Shown here: positions 23,151-30,434 of the stretch, piece by piece | How the letters are laid out: each line of letters opens with the position of its first letter | How positions within the stretch are numbered: the stretch's first letter is position 1 | From: Streptomyces mexicanus | GTDB lineage: Bacteria; Actinomycetota; Actinomycetes; Streptomycetales; Streptomycetaceae | Length of the DNA stretch: 44,674 nt | Direction of reading: 5' to 3' | Assembly: GCF_902506575.1 (NCBI RefSeq) | Contig: NZ_LR732544.1 | Span: 4,733,444-4,778,117, forward strand | Translations under genes and position numbers: made by a program | Notes under the pieces: model-generated | Database searches by the model: none | Told to the model about the DNA's origin: nothing | What the model saw: the letters and a program-made list of their open reading frames with translations, nothing else

Positions 23151-24329
23151 GTGTCGCTGCCACCCCTGGTCGAGCCAGCTGATGAGCTCACCGTAGACGA
23201 GGTCCGCAGGTACTCCCGCCACCTGATCATCCCGGATGTCGGGATGGACGGGCAGAAGCGGCTGAAGAACGCCAAGGTGCTGTGTGTGGGCGCCGGTGGC
23301 CTGGGCTCGCCCGCGCTGATGTACCTGGCCGCGGCGGGCGTCGGCACGCTCGGCATCGTGGAGTTCGACGAGGTCGACGAGTCGAACCTGCAGCGCCAGA
23401 TCATCCACAGCCAGTCCGACATCGGCCGCTCCAAGGCCGAGTCCGCGCGCGACACCATCCAGGGCATCAACCCGTACGTGAACGTGGTCCTTCACGAGGA
23501 GCGGCTCGAGGCCGACAACGTGATGGACATCTTCAGCCAGTACGACCTGATCATCGACGGCACGGACAACTTCGCGACCCGCTACCTGGTCAACGACGCG
23601 TGCGTGCTGCTGAACAAGCCGTACGTGTGGGGCTCGATCTACCGCTTCGACGGCCAGGCCTCCGTCTTCTGGTCCGAGCACGGCCCCTGCTACCGCTGCC
23701 TCTACCCGGAGCCCCCGCCCCCCGGCATGGTCCCCTCCTGCGCCGAGGGCGGCGTCCTGGGCGTGCTGTGCTCGTCCATCGGCTCCATCCAGGTCAACGA
23801 GGCCATCAAGCTGCTCACCGGCATCGGCGAGCCGCTGGTGGGCCGGCTGATGATCTACGACGCCCTGGAGATGCAGTACCGCCAGGTCAAGGTCCGCAAG
23901 GACCCGAACTGCGCGGTGTGCGGCGAGAACCCGACCGTCACCGAACTCATCGACTACGAGGCCTTCTGCGGCGTCGTCTCCGAGGAGGCCCAGGCGGCGG
24001 CCGCCGACTCCACGATCACTCCCAAGCAGCTCAAGGAGTGGATCGACGACGGCGAGAACATCGAGATCATTGACGTCCGCGAGCCGAACGAGTTCGAGAT
24101 CGTCTCCATCCCGGGCGCCCGGCTGATCCCGAAGAACGAGTTCCTCATGGGCACCGCCCTGGAGACCCTGCCCCAGGACAAGAAGATCGTCTTGAATTGC
24201 AAGACGGGTGTCCGCAGTGCGGAAGTCCTCGCCGTCCTGAAGTCCGCGGGCTTCGCGGACGCCGTCCACGTCGGCGGCGGCGTGATCGGCTGGGTCAACC
24301 AGATCGAACCGCACAAGCCGGTCTACTGA
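23151..24329 (+). CDS. moeZ: MoeZ: ThiF/MoeB-type adenylyltransferase with rhodanese domain
   Basis: A 392-residue fusion. Residues about 15-270 form the E1-like ThiF/MoeB domain with nucleotide loop GAGGLGSP (47-54), the Arg-rich NLQRQIIHS segment, DGTDNFATRY and two CxxC pairs (CYRC near 180, CAVC near 254) for zinc. The C-terminal rhodanese domain (about 285-390) has the persulfide Cys350 in NCKTGVRS. MoeZ adenylates and thiocarboxylates small sulfur carriers (MoaD2-, CysO- or ThiS-like), supplying sulfur for molybdopterin, cysteine and natural products. GTG 23151 has GGAG five bases upstream. A SigR-type promoter links it to thiol stress. It keeps the conserved place between DUF3152 and the repair genes. 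Confidence 0.95.
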   Translation: MSLPPLVEPADELTVDEVRRYSRHLIIPDVGMDGQKRLKNAKVLCVGAGGLGSPALMYLAAAGVGTLGIVEFDEVDESNLQRQIIHSQSDIGRSKAESARDTIQGINPYVNVVLHEERLEADNVMDIFSQYDLIIDGTDNFATRYLVNDACVLLNKPYVWGSIYRFDGQASVFWSEHGPCYRCLYPEPPPPGMVPSCAEGGVLGVLCSSIGSIQVNEAIKLLTGIGEPLVGRLMIYDALEMQYRQVKVRKDPNCAVCGENPTVTELIDYEAFCGVVSEEAQAAAADSTITPKQLKEWIDDGENIEIIDVREPNEFEIVSIPGARLIPKNEFLMGTALETLPQDKKIVLNCKTGVRSAEVLAVLKSAGFADAVHVGGGVIGWVNQIEPHKPVY

Positions 24330-24358
24330 TCACCGCTCTCGCCCACCGGCGAGGCTGA

Positions 24359-24401
24359 GGAAGCCCACGGCATCCGGTCGGTCCGGAGGCCGTGGGCTTC
24401 C
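24359..24401 (+). terminator. Terminator after moeZ
   Basis: GGAAGCCCACGGC (24359-24371) pairs perfectly over 13 bases with GCCGTGGGCTTCC (24389-24401). The loop itself contains a small TCCG/CGGA stem. It lies 30 bases after the moeZ stop and separates it from the small membrane protein gene. Confidence 0.8.
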
Positions 24402-24520
24402 GCGGATCCGCTGGAGGCCGTCTTGGGCGAGGAGTTCCACGGACGTGGACCGGATGGGCGGATCGCCGACCCGAGGGCGGGGAAGAAGTCAGGGCGGGAG
24501 GGAGGACAGGAGGTCCTACC

Positions 24521-24721
24521 GTGACCGTCCTCGCGATCTTTCTGCTCGTCATCGGGACGCTCTTGGTTCTGCTGGGAGCGCTTGTGGCCGCCATGGGAGC
24601 CTTGTTGGTCGCCATCGGTGCGATGTTGACCCTCATGGGAGCGGCCCTGATAGCCGTGGGCGCGTTCTTGCTGATCCGGAGGCTTCTCGGTCGCGGTCGA
24701 CCGCGTTCTCACTCGTGGTAG
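24521..24721 (+). CDS. 66-aa membrane peptide built of glycine heptads
   Basis: A 66-residue protein that is almost one long hydrophobic segment (residues 1-50) followed by a basic tail (RRLLGRGRPRSHSW). Glycines recur exactly every seven residues: GTLLVLL, GALVAAM, GALLVAI, GAMLTLM, GAALIAV, GAFLLIR. This regular spacing puts a Gly stripe on one helix face, as in glycine-zipper oligomers. Either one very long helix or a tight hairpin is possible. GTG 24521 has a perfect AGGAGG seven bases upstream, strong support for translation. It uses TTG, CTT and ATA codons that neighbouring genes avoid. It stands alone between the moeZ terminator and a convergent peptidase gene. Family and function not recognised. 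Confidence 0.75.
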   Translation: MTVLAIFLLVIGTLLVLLGALVAAMGALLVAIGAMLTLMGAALIAVGAFLLIRRLLGRGRPRSHSW

Positions 24722-24791
24722 CGCCCCGGACGGAGCCCGTGGCATCCGGCTCGCCGGCTGCCGTGGGGTTCACCGCCCGCGTCCTGCGCCG

Positions 24792-26372
24792 TCACGTGCA
24801 CACCTTGCCGCGCTCGGGGACCGTGCCGTTCAGCAGGTAGGCGTTCACCGTGCTCTGCACGCACTTGTTCTTGCTGTCGTAGGCCCCGTGTCCCTGGCCC
24901 TTGTAGGTCAGCTCCACGCCGACGCCCTTGCCGAGCGCGTTCACCATCTTCTTCGCGCCCTCGTACGGCGTGGCCGGGTCGCCGGTGTTGCCCACCACGA
25001 GGATCGGTGCCGAACCCGGAGCGCTCACGTCGGGGTGGTCGGCGGCCCCGGGCACCGGCCAGTCGGCGCAGCTGAGCATGCCCCAGGCCAGGAAGTCCCC
25101 GAACAGCGGGGAGGCGGCCCGGAAGGCGGGGAGACGGCGTTCGACGTCGGCGGTGGTGTACCGGGGTTTCTCGTCGGCGCAGTTGATGGCCACGTTGGCG
25201 GGGATCAGGTTGCTGTAGTGCCCGTCCTCGTTGCGCCCGTTCATCGCGTCGGACAACAGCATCAGGATCCTGCCGTCACCGTCGTAGGCCTGCTCCAGGC
25301 CCTCGGTGAGGTACGGCCAGAACTCCTTGGAGTACAGGGACTGCGCGATGCCGTTCGTCGCGGCCGTCTGGGTCAGCTCGCGCGGGGGGAGCCCCGGGAT
25401 CGGCTTGCTGTCGAGGTCCTTCAGGAGCTTGGCGATCCGGTCCTTGACGTCCTGCGCGGTGGCGCCGATCGGGCACTCGGCGGGCTTGGAGGTGCAGTCG
25501 CGCGCGAAGTTGTCGAGTGCCAGCTGGAAGCCCTTGGCCTGGCCGAGCCCGGTCTGCTCCGGGTTCTGGGTGGGATCGATGACCCCGTCGAGGACGGCCC
25601 GGCCCACGTGCCGGGGGAACAGGTGGGCGTAGACACCGCCCAGCTCGGTGCCGTAGGAGATGCCGAAGTAGTACAGCTTGTCGTCGCCGAGGACCTGGCG
25701 CATCAGGTCCATGTCGCGGGCCGCGTCGGTGGTGCGGACGTGCGGCAGGATCCGCGCGGAGTTCTTCTCGCACGCCGCGTTGAACTGCTCGGTGTTCCTC
25801 AGAAACGCGGCGCGTTCGGCGGCGTCGTCGGGGGTGGCGTCCTGCTGGAAGAACCGGTCGAGCTGGGCGTCGCTCTCGCACTTCACGCCCGTGCTGCGAC
25901 CCACCCCGCGCGGGTCGAAGCTGACCAGGTCGAAACGGGTGCGCAGGGCCGCGTAGTCCTGGGCGAAGGCGGGCAGCGAGGTGACGCCCGAGCCGCCGGG
26001 GCCGCCGAAGTTGAAGATCAGCGAGCCGATGCGCTTGCCGGGACCGGCGGCCTTCGCCCGGATCAGCGCGATGCCGATCGTGTCACCCGTGGGCCTGGCC
26101 CAGTCCAGCGGGGCCTGCAGGGTGGCGCACTGCCACCGGGCGCCGCCCGGCAGCGGGCTCGGCGCGCCGCCGCCGCCTTCCGCCTCGGAGGGCGCGGGGC
26201 AGTCCTTCCAGTCCAGTTTCTGGGCCGGCAGGTCCACGCTCCCGCCCCCGCGGACTCCGGCCCCGGAATCCGCGGGGGCGGGGGCATCGCCGCCGCAGCC
26301 CGCCAGCAGGGCGGACACCAGCAGGGCGGTCGTCGTCACAGCGGCTGCGCGCAGCCCGCGCGGGTTCTGCAT
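24792..26372 (-). CDS. S33-type tripeptidyl aminopeptidase lipoprotein
   Basis: A 526-residue exported alpha/beta-hydrolase peptidase. The signal peptide ends in lipobox LAGC with Cys26, followed by a Gly/Pro/Ala linker. The oxyanion region is FNFGGPGGSG, the nucleophile Ser lies in FGISYGTELGG, the acid in VVGNTGDPATPYEGA and the His in GQGHGAYDSKNKC. The C-terminal TAP-like domain is intact. This is the pattern of the Streptomyces tripeptidyl aminopeptidases (SlpD/SlpE, Tap type), which remove N-terminal peptides outside the cell. Start ATG 26372; an ATG three codons upstream is possible. Confidence 0.92.
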   Translation of the reverse strand: MQNPRGLRAAAVTTTALLVSALLAGCGGDAPAPADSGAGVRGGGSVDLPAQKLDWKDCPAPSEAEGGGGAPSPLPGGARWQCATLQAPLDWARPTGDTIGIALIRAKAAGPGKRIGSLIFNFGGPGGSGVTSLPAFAQDYAALRTRFDLVSFDPRGVGRSTGVKCESDAQLDRFFQQDATPDDAAERAAFLRNTEQFNAACEKNSARILPHVRTTDAARDMDLMRQVLGDDKLYYFGISYGTELGGVYAHLFPRHVGRAVLDGVIDPTQNPEQTGLGQAKGFQLALDNFARDCTSKPAECPIGATAQDVKDRIAKLLKDLDSKPIPGLPPRELTQTAATNGIAQSLYSKEFWPYLTEGLEQAYDGDGRILMLLSDAMNGRNEDGHYSNLIPANVAINCADEKPRYTTADVERRLPAFRAASPLFGDFLAWGMLSCADWPVPGAADHPDVSAPGSAPILVVGNTGDPATPYEGAKKMVNALGKGVGVELTYKGQGHGAYDSKNKCVQSTVNAYLLNGTVPERGKVCT

Positions 26373-26491
26373 GCCCCCCATCCTCGCGCCGCACACGGCC
26401 GGTCGCGCGGGACGCGAGCCGTCCGGGGGACGACCGCGGGGCGGCCGGCCCGGGGCGGGTGCGGGGAGCCGTGGTCTCCAGGTCTCCAGCC

Positions 26492-29400
26492 CTACAGGGC
26501 GCCCTTGCGGGTCAGGTGGTTGAAGGCCAGCCAGCCCGGCAGCACCGGCAGCCACAGGGTGAGCAGGCGGAACATCAGCACCGCGGGCGCGGCGACCTCC
26601 TTCGGCAGGCCCACGGCGATCAGGCCGACCGTCAAGGTGGCCTCGACGGCGCCCACACCGCCCGGTGTCGGGGCGGCGGAGCCGAGGGCGTTGCCGGCGA
26701 GGAAGACGACGGCGACGCTGGCGATGCTCAACGAGGTGCCCTCGTCGCCGAACGCCCGGATGGAGGCGTCCAGGCACATCACGAAGCAGCCGGTGAGCAG
26801 CAGCATGCCGCCGATGCCGGTGACGAGCTTCTGCGGCCGCTGGAGCACGTCCAGCATGCGCGGCACCACGCCCGCGAACAGCGACCGCACGCGCGTGACG
26901 ACGAACTTGCGCAGGAACGGCACCGAGGTGACCACCAGCACCAGGACCGCCACCGTCAGCAGGCCCGCGATGACCGTCCGGGACGGGGTGAGCGAGGGCG
27001 TCTTCTCCGTGCCGGTCAGATAGCCGAAGGACAGCAGCATCAGGATGTGGCAGCCCAGACCGAACAGCTGCGAGGCGCCGACGCTCGCCACCGCGAGCCC
27101 CGGCCGTACGCCCGCCCGCTGCAGGAAGCGCGTGTTCAGCGCCACCCCGCCGACCGCCGCCGGCGCCACGATCTTCACGAACGAGCCGGCGACCTGCGCG
27201 GCCACGGTCCGCGGGAACGGCACCCGCTCCGGCACGAACCCCAGCAGCGCCATCGCCGCGGCCACGTAGCTCAGCGCCGAGCACGCCACCGCCGCCGCCA
27301 GCCAGCCCCACTGGGCGTGCGCGAAGAGCGTGCCGAACTCGATGTGCGTCAACTGCGTCAGCAGGTAGTACGCGCCGATGGCGCCCGCGATGAAACTGAT
27401 CAGCGTGCGCGGCCGCACCCGCTCCAGCCGGGCCGGCTCGACCGGCGCCTGCGGCCGGATCCGCAGCACCTGGTGGCGGATCTGGGTGAGCAGGTCCTCC
27501 TCGCGGGCCTCCTCTATGGCCTCGTCGATGGCCCGCTTCTCCGCCCGCGCCTCGGCCCGCTCGGCCTTCTTGGCCAGTTTGTCGGGCCTGTCGTACCGGT
27601 CGGACGCCGCGGACGCGGCCGGTGCGCCGTCCTGCGCCGCCTGCTCCAGCCGTGCCAGCTTCGCCTGCCGCGACGCCTCCAGTACCGCCTCGCGCTCCCG
27701 CTGCGCCCGCTCCCGGGCCAGCCTGCGCAGCGTGGCGCGGGTGGAGCGGGTCAGGGCGATGGGCTGCAGCATGGGCAGGCAGTCGGCGACCGCGTCGGGG
27801 CCGAGGACGGCGACCGCCGAGGCCACGGCGCGCTCGGCGCCCACGCGCAGGCCCAGCGTCGTCACCAGCTGGGCGACGTCCATGCGCAGCAGCAGATCAC
27901 CGGCGGCGATCTCACCGCCGCGCAGATCCGTGAGGATCACGTCGCCGGAACGATCCACCACGATCGCGTCACCCGCCAGCCTGCGGTGCGCGATGCGCCG
28001 GGACTGCAGCGCCCGCACCTGCTGCCAGGCGTGGTGCAGCAGCTCGTCGGTGATCTCCTCGTCCGCCAGCGCGTCCAGGGTGCGCCCGCCGGTGTGCTCG
28101 TAGACGAGCATCACCGCGTCGGGACCCAGCTCGGAGGTCGCGATCAGCTTGGGCGCGTTGGCTCCGGCCGCGATGGCCGCGTAGGCGAGCAGCGCCTCCT
28201 GCTCCAGGGCCTGGCGCAGCGACTGCAGGCTGGAGCGGGTGGCGAAGCCGCGCAGGGTGAGGTTGCGCCACAGCCGGTAGAAGAAGCCCTGCGCCTGCTG
28301 CTCACGGTCGACGACGGTGACGTCCAGCGGCGGGCCGTCCTCCAGGGTGACGAAGTAGCGCCGGCCGCGGTCGCCGTTGTCCGCCGTCTCCGCCGCCTCC
28401 ACGCGGGCCGCGCTCACGGGGTGGAACCCGACCGTGCGCAGCCCGGCCATCAGCGTCCGTCCCGTGGGACGGACGTTCGGCGAGCCGACCGCGTACAGGG
28501 TGCCGTAGGCGATGGACCAGCCGATGAGCACCGTCAGGACGATCGAGAACGGTGTCGTGTAGCCGGTGACCAGCATCGAGAAGGCGTCGAGCAGCAGCAC
28601 GATCCACAGCACCGAGCGCCAGCGGGGTCTGCGGGACATGCCGACCGCCGTCATGTACGCGATGACCGGGGCGAGGTAGCCGTGCACGGGGTCGGTCAGC
28701 GCGTGGACGTTGGCGGGGGAGGGCTGGGTGAGCGCCTCCTGGATGGAGCCCGGGGCGGCCTTGGCCACCCACAGGTCGGTGGTGAGCGTCACGCCGTGGG
28801 CGAGCACCGCCGCCAGCACGCCGTCGGCGATCCGCAGCCCGTCCCGCTTGATCAGCCGTTCGATCGCGAAGGCGACCGGCACCAGCAGGATCGCGATGCT
28901 GGACGCCAGCCCGGCGAACTTGATGAGCAGGTCGGGTGCCTGCCCGGTGCCCTTGTTGATGTCCTGTTCGAGGCCGGAGGTGGTGCCGTGCGCGAACGCG
29001 GCGATCGCCAGCAGGACGGCGATCGCGAGCACGCCCACCAGCAGCCGCATCAGGTCCGAGGGGCGGTGCACGCGCGCGGGGAGCAGCGGTTCGTCGCCCT
29101 CCAGCTCGTCGATGTGCGCGACGTCGGCGGCTTCGTCCGGCTTCTTGTCAGCCGGTTTCTTCTCTGCCGGTTTCTTGTCAGCCGGTTTCTTCTCGGTCGG
29201 CTTCTTGTCGGCCTTCTCGGCCTTCTCCGGCTTCTGTGTCCTTGCTGCCGTCTCTGTCTGTGCTGCCGGCTCTGCGGGCTTCTTCTCCGCCGGCTGCTGC
29301 TGCGCGGCGGTCGTCTTCTTCTCCGTGGCGACCGCCTTCTGCTCGGCCTCGTGCTGCTCGGCCTGCTGTTCTGCCGGCGTCTCCTCCGGCGCGTTGTGCT

Positions 29401-29500
29401 CCGCCGTCTTCCTCGTGTCGTGCGGCCGGCCGGTGTCCGGGCGTGCCGAAGCGCCAGAGGTGCCCGACGCGCCGTCGGGGTGCGCACCCTGCTGCTTCAT
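26492..29500 (-). CDS. Pseudokinase-like protein fused to LPG-synthase-type flippase domain
   Basis: A 1002-residue membrane protein. Residues 1-140 are low-complexity with EKKPADKKP repeats. A block of membrane helices follows (about 145-360). Then comes a cytoplasmic kinase-like domain (about 370-600) with LVYEHTGGRTLDAL, HRRLAGDAIVVD (about 505) and ILTDLRGGE. The catalytic-loop HRD is HRR and the metal-binding DFG is DLRG, so it is probably a pseudokinase. The C-terminus (about 700-1002) is the UPF0104/lysyl-phosphatidylglycerol-synthase membrane domain (LISFIAGAIGAYYLL, PAAVGGVALNTRF, AAPTPGGVGAVEATL), as in the MprF lipid flippase. There is no aminoacyl-transfer domain. ATG 29500 has AAGAAGAG upstream. 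Probably lipid transport; substrate unknown. Confidence 0.82.
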   Translation of the reverse strand: MKQQGAHPDGASGTSGASARPDTGRPHDTRKTAEHNAPEETPAEQQAEQHEAEQKAVATEKKTTAAQQQPAEKKPAEPAAQTETAARTQKPEKAEKADKKPTEKKPADKKPAEKKPADKKPDEAADVAHIDELEGDEPLLPARVHRPSDLMRLLVGVLAIAVLLAIAAFAHGTTSGLEQDINKGTGQAPDLLIKFAGLASSIAILLVPVAFAIERLIKRDGLRIADGVLAAVLAHGVTLTTDLWVAKAAPGSIQEALTQPSPANVHALTDPVHGYLAPVIAYMTAVGMSRRPRWRSVLWIVLLLDAFSMLVTGYTTPFSIVLTVLIGWSIAYGTLYAVGSPNVRPTGRTLMAGLRTVGFHPVSAARVEAAETADNGDRGRRYFVTLEDGPPLDVTVVDREQQAQGFFYRLWRNLTLRGFATRSSLQSLRQALEQEALLAYAAIAAGANAPKLIATSELGPDAVMLVYEHTGGRTLDALADEEITDELLHHAWQQVRALQSRRIAHRRLAGDAIVVDRSGDVILTDLRGGEIAAGDLLLRMDVAQLVTTLGLRVGAERAVASAVAVLGPDAVADCLPMLQPIALTRSTRATLRRLARERAQREREAVLEASRQAKLARLEQAAQDGAPAASAASDRYDRPDKLAKKAERAEARAEKRAIDEAIEEAREEDLLTQIRHQVLRIRPQAPVEPARLERVRPRTLISFIAGAIGAYYLLTQLTHIEFGTLFAHAQWGWLAAAVACSALSYVAAAMALLGFVPERVPFPRTVAAQVAGSFVKIVAPAAVGGVALNTRFLQRAGVRPGLAVASVGASQLFGLGCHILMLLSFGYLTGTEKTPSLTPSRTVIAGLLTVAVLVLVVTSVPFLRKFVVTRVRSLFAGVVPRMLDVLQRPQKLVTGIGGMLLLTGCFVMCLDASIRAFGDEGTSLSIASVAVVFLAGNALGSAAPTPGGVGAVEATLTVGLIAVGLPKEVAAPAVLMFRLLTLWLPVLPGWLAFNHLTRKGAL
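29136..29213 (-). repeat. KKPADKKPAE repeats in the flippase-like protein
   Basis: About four 15-18-base units encode (T/A)EKKPADKKP at the cytoplasmic N-terminus. The adjoining segment is Ala/Glu/Gln-rich. The array is likely unstable in length between strains. Confidence 0.7.
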
Positions 29501-29655
29501 GGTCTCTTCTTGGTCTCGTATCACCGGTCACCGCCCGCACGATGGTGGCATGCCCCACCGACACACGGGGACATCAGGGTGCATATGCGGGGGCCGACAG
29601 TCTGCCCGAAGCGCCGCCCGGGGGCGAGGGCGCGCCCGGTCCCGGCCCGGTCCCG

Positions 29656-29678
29656 GTGTCGGTGGCATCGGGCAGGAT
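29656..29678 (+). promoter_or_regulatory. RecA-NDp-like promoter of the alkyltransferase-like gene
   Basis: GTGTCGGTGGC (29656-29666), six bases, CAGGAT (29673-29678). The actinobacterial RecA-NDp consensus is TTGTCRGTGGC-N6-TAGGGT, so ten of eleven upstream bases and four of six -10 bases agree, with exact spacing. CAGGAT ends seven bases before the ATG, so the transcript should be leaderless. The motif is used by the DNA-damage activator PafBC in mycobacteria. Confidence 0.65.
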
Positions 29679-29685
29679 GGGACGG

Positions 29686-30078
29686 ATGAGCGAAGTGAGC
29701 CTTCCGGACGACGGTGGCGCTGGCCCGTGCGAGGCGCTGCCCGAGTTCGCCGAGCGGGTCCTCGAAGTGGCCGAGCTGATCCCGCCGGGCCGCGTCATGA
29801 CCTACGGGGACGTCGCCGAATGGCTGGAGCAGAAGGGCCCCCGCCAGGTGGGCCGCGTCATGGCCCTCTACGGCGGGGCGGTGCCCTGGTGGCGGGTCGT
29901 CCGCGCGGACGGAATCCTGCTGCCCGGGCACGAACTGCGCGCGCTCGCCCACTACCGCGCCGAGGGCACCCCCCTGAAGGAGGCGGCCAGGGCGTCCGAG
30001 GGCCATCTGCCGCGCCTCGACATGAGACGCGCCCGCTGGGGCGGCCCCAGCGGCGAGCGTGCGCAGGGTCACACCTGA
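29686..30078 (+). CDS. Alkyltransferase-like (ATL) DNA-damage sensor
   Basis: A 130-residue relative of the O6-alkylguanine-DNA alkyltransferase C-terminal domain. The winged-helix part reads IPPGRVMTYGDVAEWLEQKG and GRVMALYGGAVPWWRVVRADG. The alkyl-accepting PCHRV motif is replaced by PWWRV (Trp68, Trp69), so it cannot repair bases itself. ATL proteins bind alkylated guanine and hand it to nucleotide excision repair. Its homologue in M. tuberculosis also lies in the whiB7-moeZ neighbourhood. The C-terminus has an extra basic tail. ATG 29686 is preferred because the promoter places transcription there. A damage-type promoter precedes it. Confidence 0.88.
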   Translation: MSEVSLPDDGGAGPCEALPEFAERVLEVAELIPPGRVMTYGDVAEWLEQKGPRQVGRVMALYGGAVPWWRVVRADGILLPGHELRALAHYRAEGTPLKEAARASEGHLPRLDMRRARWGGPSGERAQGHT

Positions 30079-30434
30079 CAGCTTCCGCCATCCGGCCCGC
30101 CCGAGGGGAGCCCGTCGCCCGTACGGGCGAATCGGGGCACGTCCAGGACATGTCGTACGTTCGTATGCCGAGGGACCCACGAGGCCGGCGAGGCTCACGA
30201 GGCCGATGGGGACCGTGGGGCGGATCCGACCTGCGCGAGCGGTGCTCCTGCCGGGAGTCGCGCGAGCGCTGTGCGGAAGCCCTGCTTCCGTGCCGGGCGT
30301 CGGCGTAACGTCGCCCGCACGCGTCCCCCTCACCCCGGGGCCACCGTTCCGACCGTCCGGTGGCCCGGCCCCTCGGCCACGGCGCCCGGCGCCGCCGACA
30401 GACCTCCGTACACCCACCAGGACCGGCGAACCAC
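30079..30434. other. Gap between the ATL gene and adnA
   Basis: 356 bases with no convincing gene. A 52-codon Arg-rich frame (to 30308) lacks a ribosome binding site. Elements seen: a CGCCCGTACGGGCG palindrome (about 30115-30128), a CACGAGGCCG direct repeat (about 30178 and 30196), and a GGAAGC-CCT-GCTTCC hairpin (about 30277-30291) that could terminate the ATL transcript. No clear adnA promoter was found. Confidence 0.4.

Noticed and set aside
26459..29689. A 1076-codon plus-strand open frame opposite the flippase-like gene
   Set aside because: Shadow of the minus-strand gene; Arg/Gln/His/Gly-rich product with no domain.
30152..30308. A 52-codon Arg-rich ORF between the ATL gene and adnA
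   Set aside because: No ribosome binding site, low-complexity product and an internal hairpin; more likely non-coding.
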